Positions 63,860 through 64,000 of a DNA stretch of 64,000 bases are shown piece after piece (the first letter of the stretch is position 1; every line of letters starts with the position of its first letter). Under the pieces are notes generated by a model, which saw only the letters and a program-made list of their open reading frames with translations, searched no databases and was not told where the DNA came from. This DNA comes from Alistipes sp. Marseille-P5061. GTDB taxonomy: Bacteria; Bacteroidota; Bacteroidia; Bacteroidales; Rikenellaceae. The stretch lies in NCBI RefSeq assembly GCF_900290115.1, contig NZ_LT985748.1, forward strand, positions 625,120 through 689,119, in the 5' to 3' direction. The position numbers and the translations under genes were made by a program.

Positions 63860-64000
63860 ATGCGCATACTGACATACTCACTGCTGCTCGCGCTCGCGGC
63901 GCTGCTGGGCACGACCCCGGCGCTCCGGGCCCAGGAGCCGCACCGCAACCCGCTTGCAGCGGCCGAAGAGACGGCCGCCGAGGAGATGGCCTCCGAGGAG
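63860..64000 (+). CDS. Exported protein, 3' end beyond the window
   Basis: The first 47 codons only. MRILTYSLLLALAALLGTTPALRAQ is a signal peptide with cleavage after AQ and no lipobox, unlike the four preceding genes. The mature start is Ala/Glu-rich (ETAAEEMASEE). Being last in the visible operon, it may be an outer-membrane or periplasmic partner of the lipoproteins, but the fold cannot be judged. Confidence 0.7.
   Translation, partial: MRILTYSLLLALAALLGTTPALRAQEPHRNPLAAAEETAAEEMASEE

Overview
The window is a GC-rich chromosomal stretch from a member of the Bacteroidota, most consistent with Alistipes or another Rikenellaceae. The evidence is the recurrent -7 box TAnnTTTG in front of genes, the absence of Shine-Dalgarno sequences as a rule, and a gene set typical of the phylum: type III glutamine synthetase, heterodimeric methylmalonyl-CoA mutase, PorX, DUF4493 surface lipoproteins and a BlaI/M56 pair that carries TonB-plug-like segments. 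No rRNA, tRNA, transposase, integrase or CRISPR array was recognised, so the window reads as chromosome backbone with accessory surface loci.

Layout. 0-8.1 kb: end of rnhA, a flavin-reductase-like protein, an MsbA-like ABC exporter, a hexapeptide acetyltransferase, a type 2 isoleucyl-tRNA synthetase with an altered HIGH motif, and a DksA/TraR-like protein. 8.7-14.8 kb: a POTRA/beta-barrel outer-membrane protein, a WG-repeat lipoprotein, and the BlaI/M56 sensor pair with a likely double operator. 15.0-25.5 kb: ten minus-strand genes packed into one apparent operon, with a -7 box at 25721-25728 and a strong terminator at 14954-14985. Seven of the ten products carry export signals and the other three are or may be membrane-associated; one of these combines an SPFH-like body with a GYF_2-like tail. 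This is the best candidate in the window for an undescribed envelope system. 26.3-30.2 kb: rpsU, a helix-hairpin-helix protein and glnN. 30.6-34.6 kb: mutA-mutB. 35-50.3 kb: an iron-type alcohol dehydrogenase, a PpiD-like foldase, a CNNM/CBS protein, lptC, a TPR protein, a FadL-like porin, coaX, mfd, rng, a 29-residue AURKAIP1/COX24-like (mS38-type) mini-protein and an HU-family protein. 50.8-56.8 kb: porX, tsaE, a START-like protein, a Nudix hydrolase and an S9 peptidase lipoprotein. 57.2-64 kb: an operon of fimbrillin-like and DUF4493 surface lipoproteins that runs off the end of the window.

How the parts relate. Much of the window serves the cell envelope: lipid or drug export, LPS transport (LptC), outer-membrane protein folding (PpiD-like), type IX secretion control (PorX), and two operons of exported proteins. 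Intergenic DNA is unusual: several gene-free stretches carry degenerate purine-rich GGA/CCGGA tracts, one carries a 22-bp tandem array, and one carries 43-48-bp repeats that grade into a terminator hairpin.
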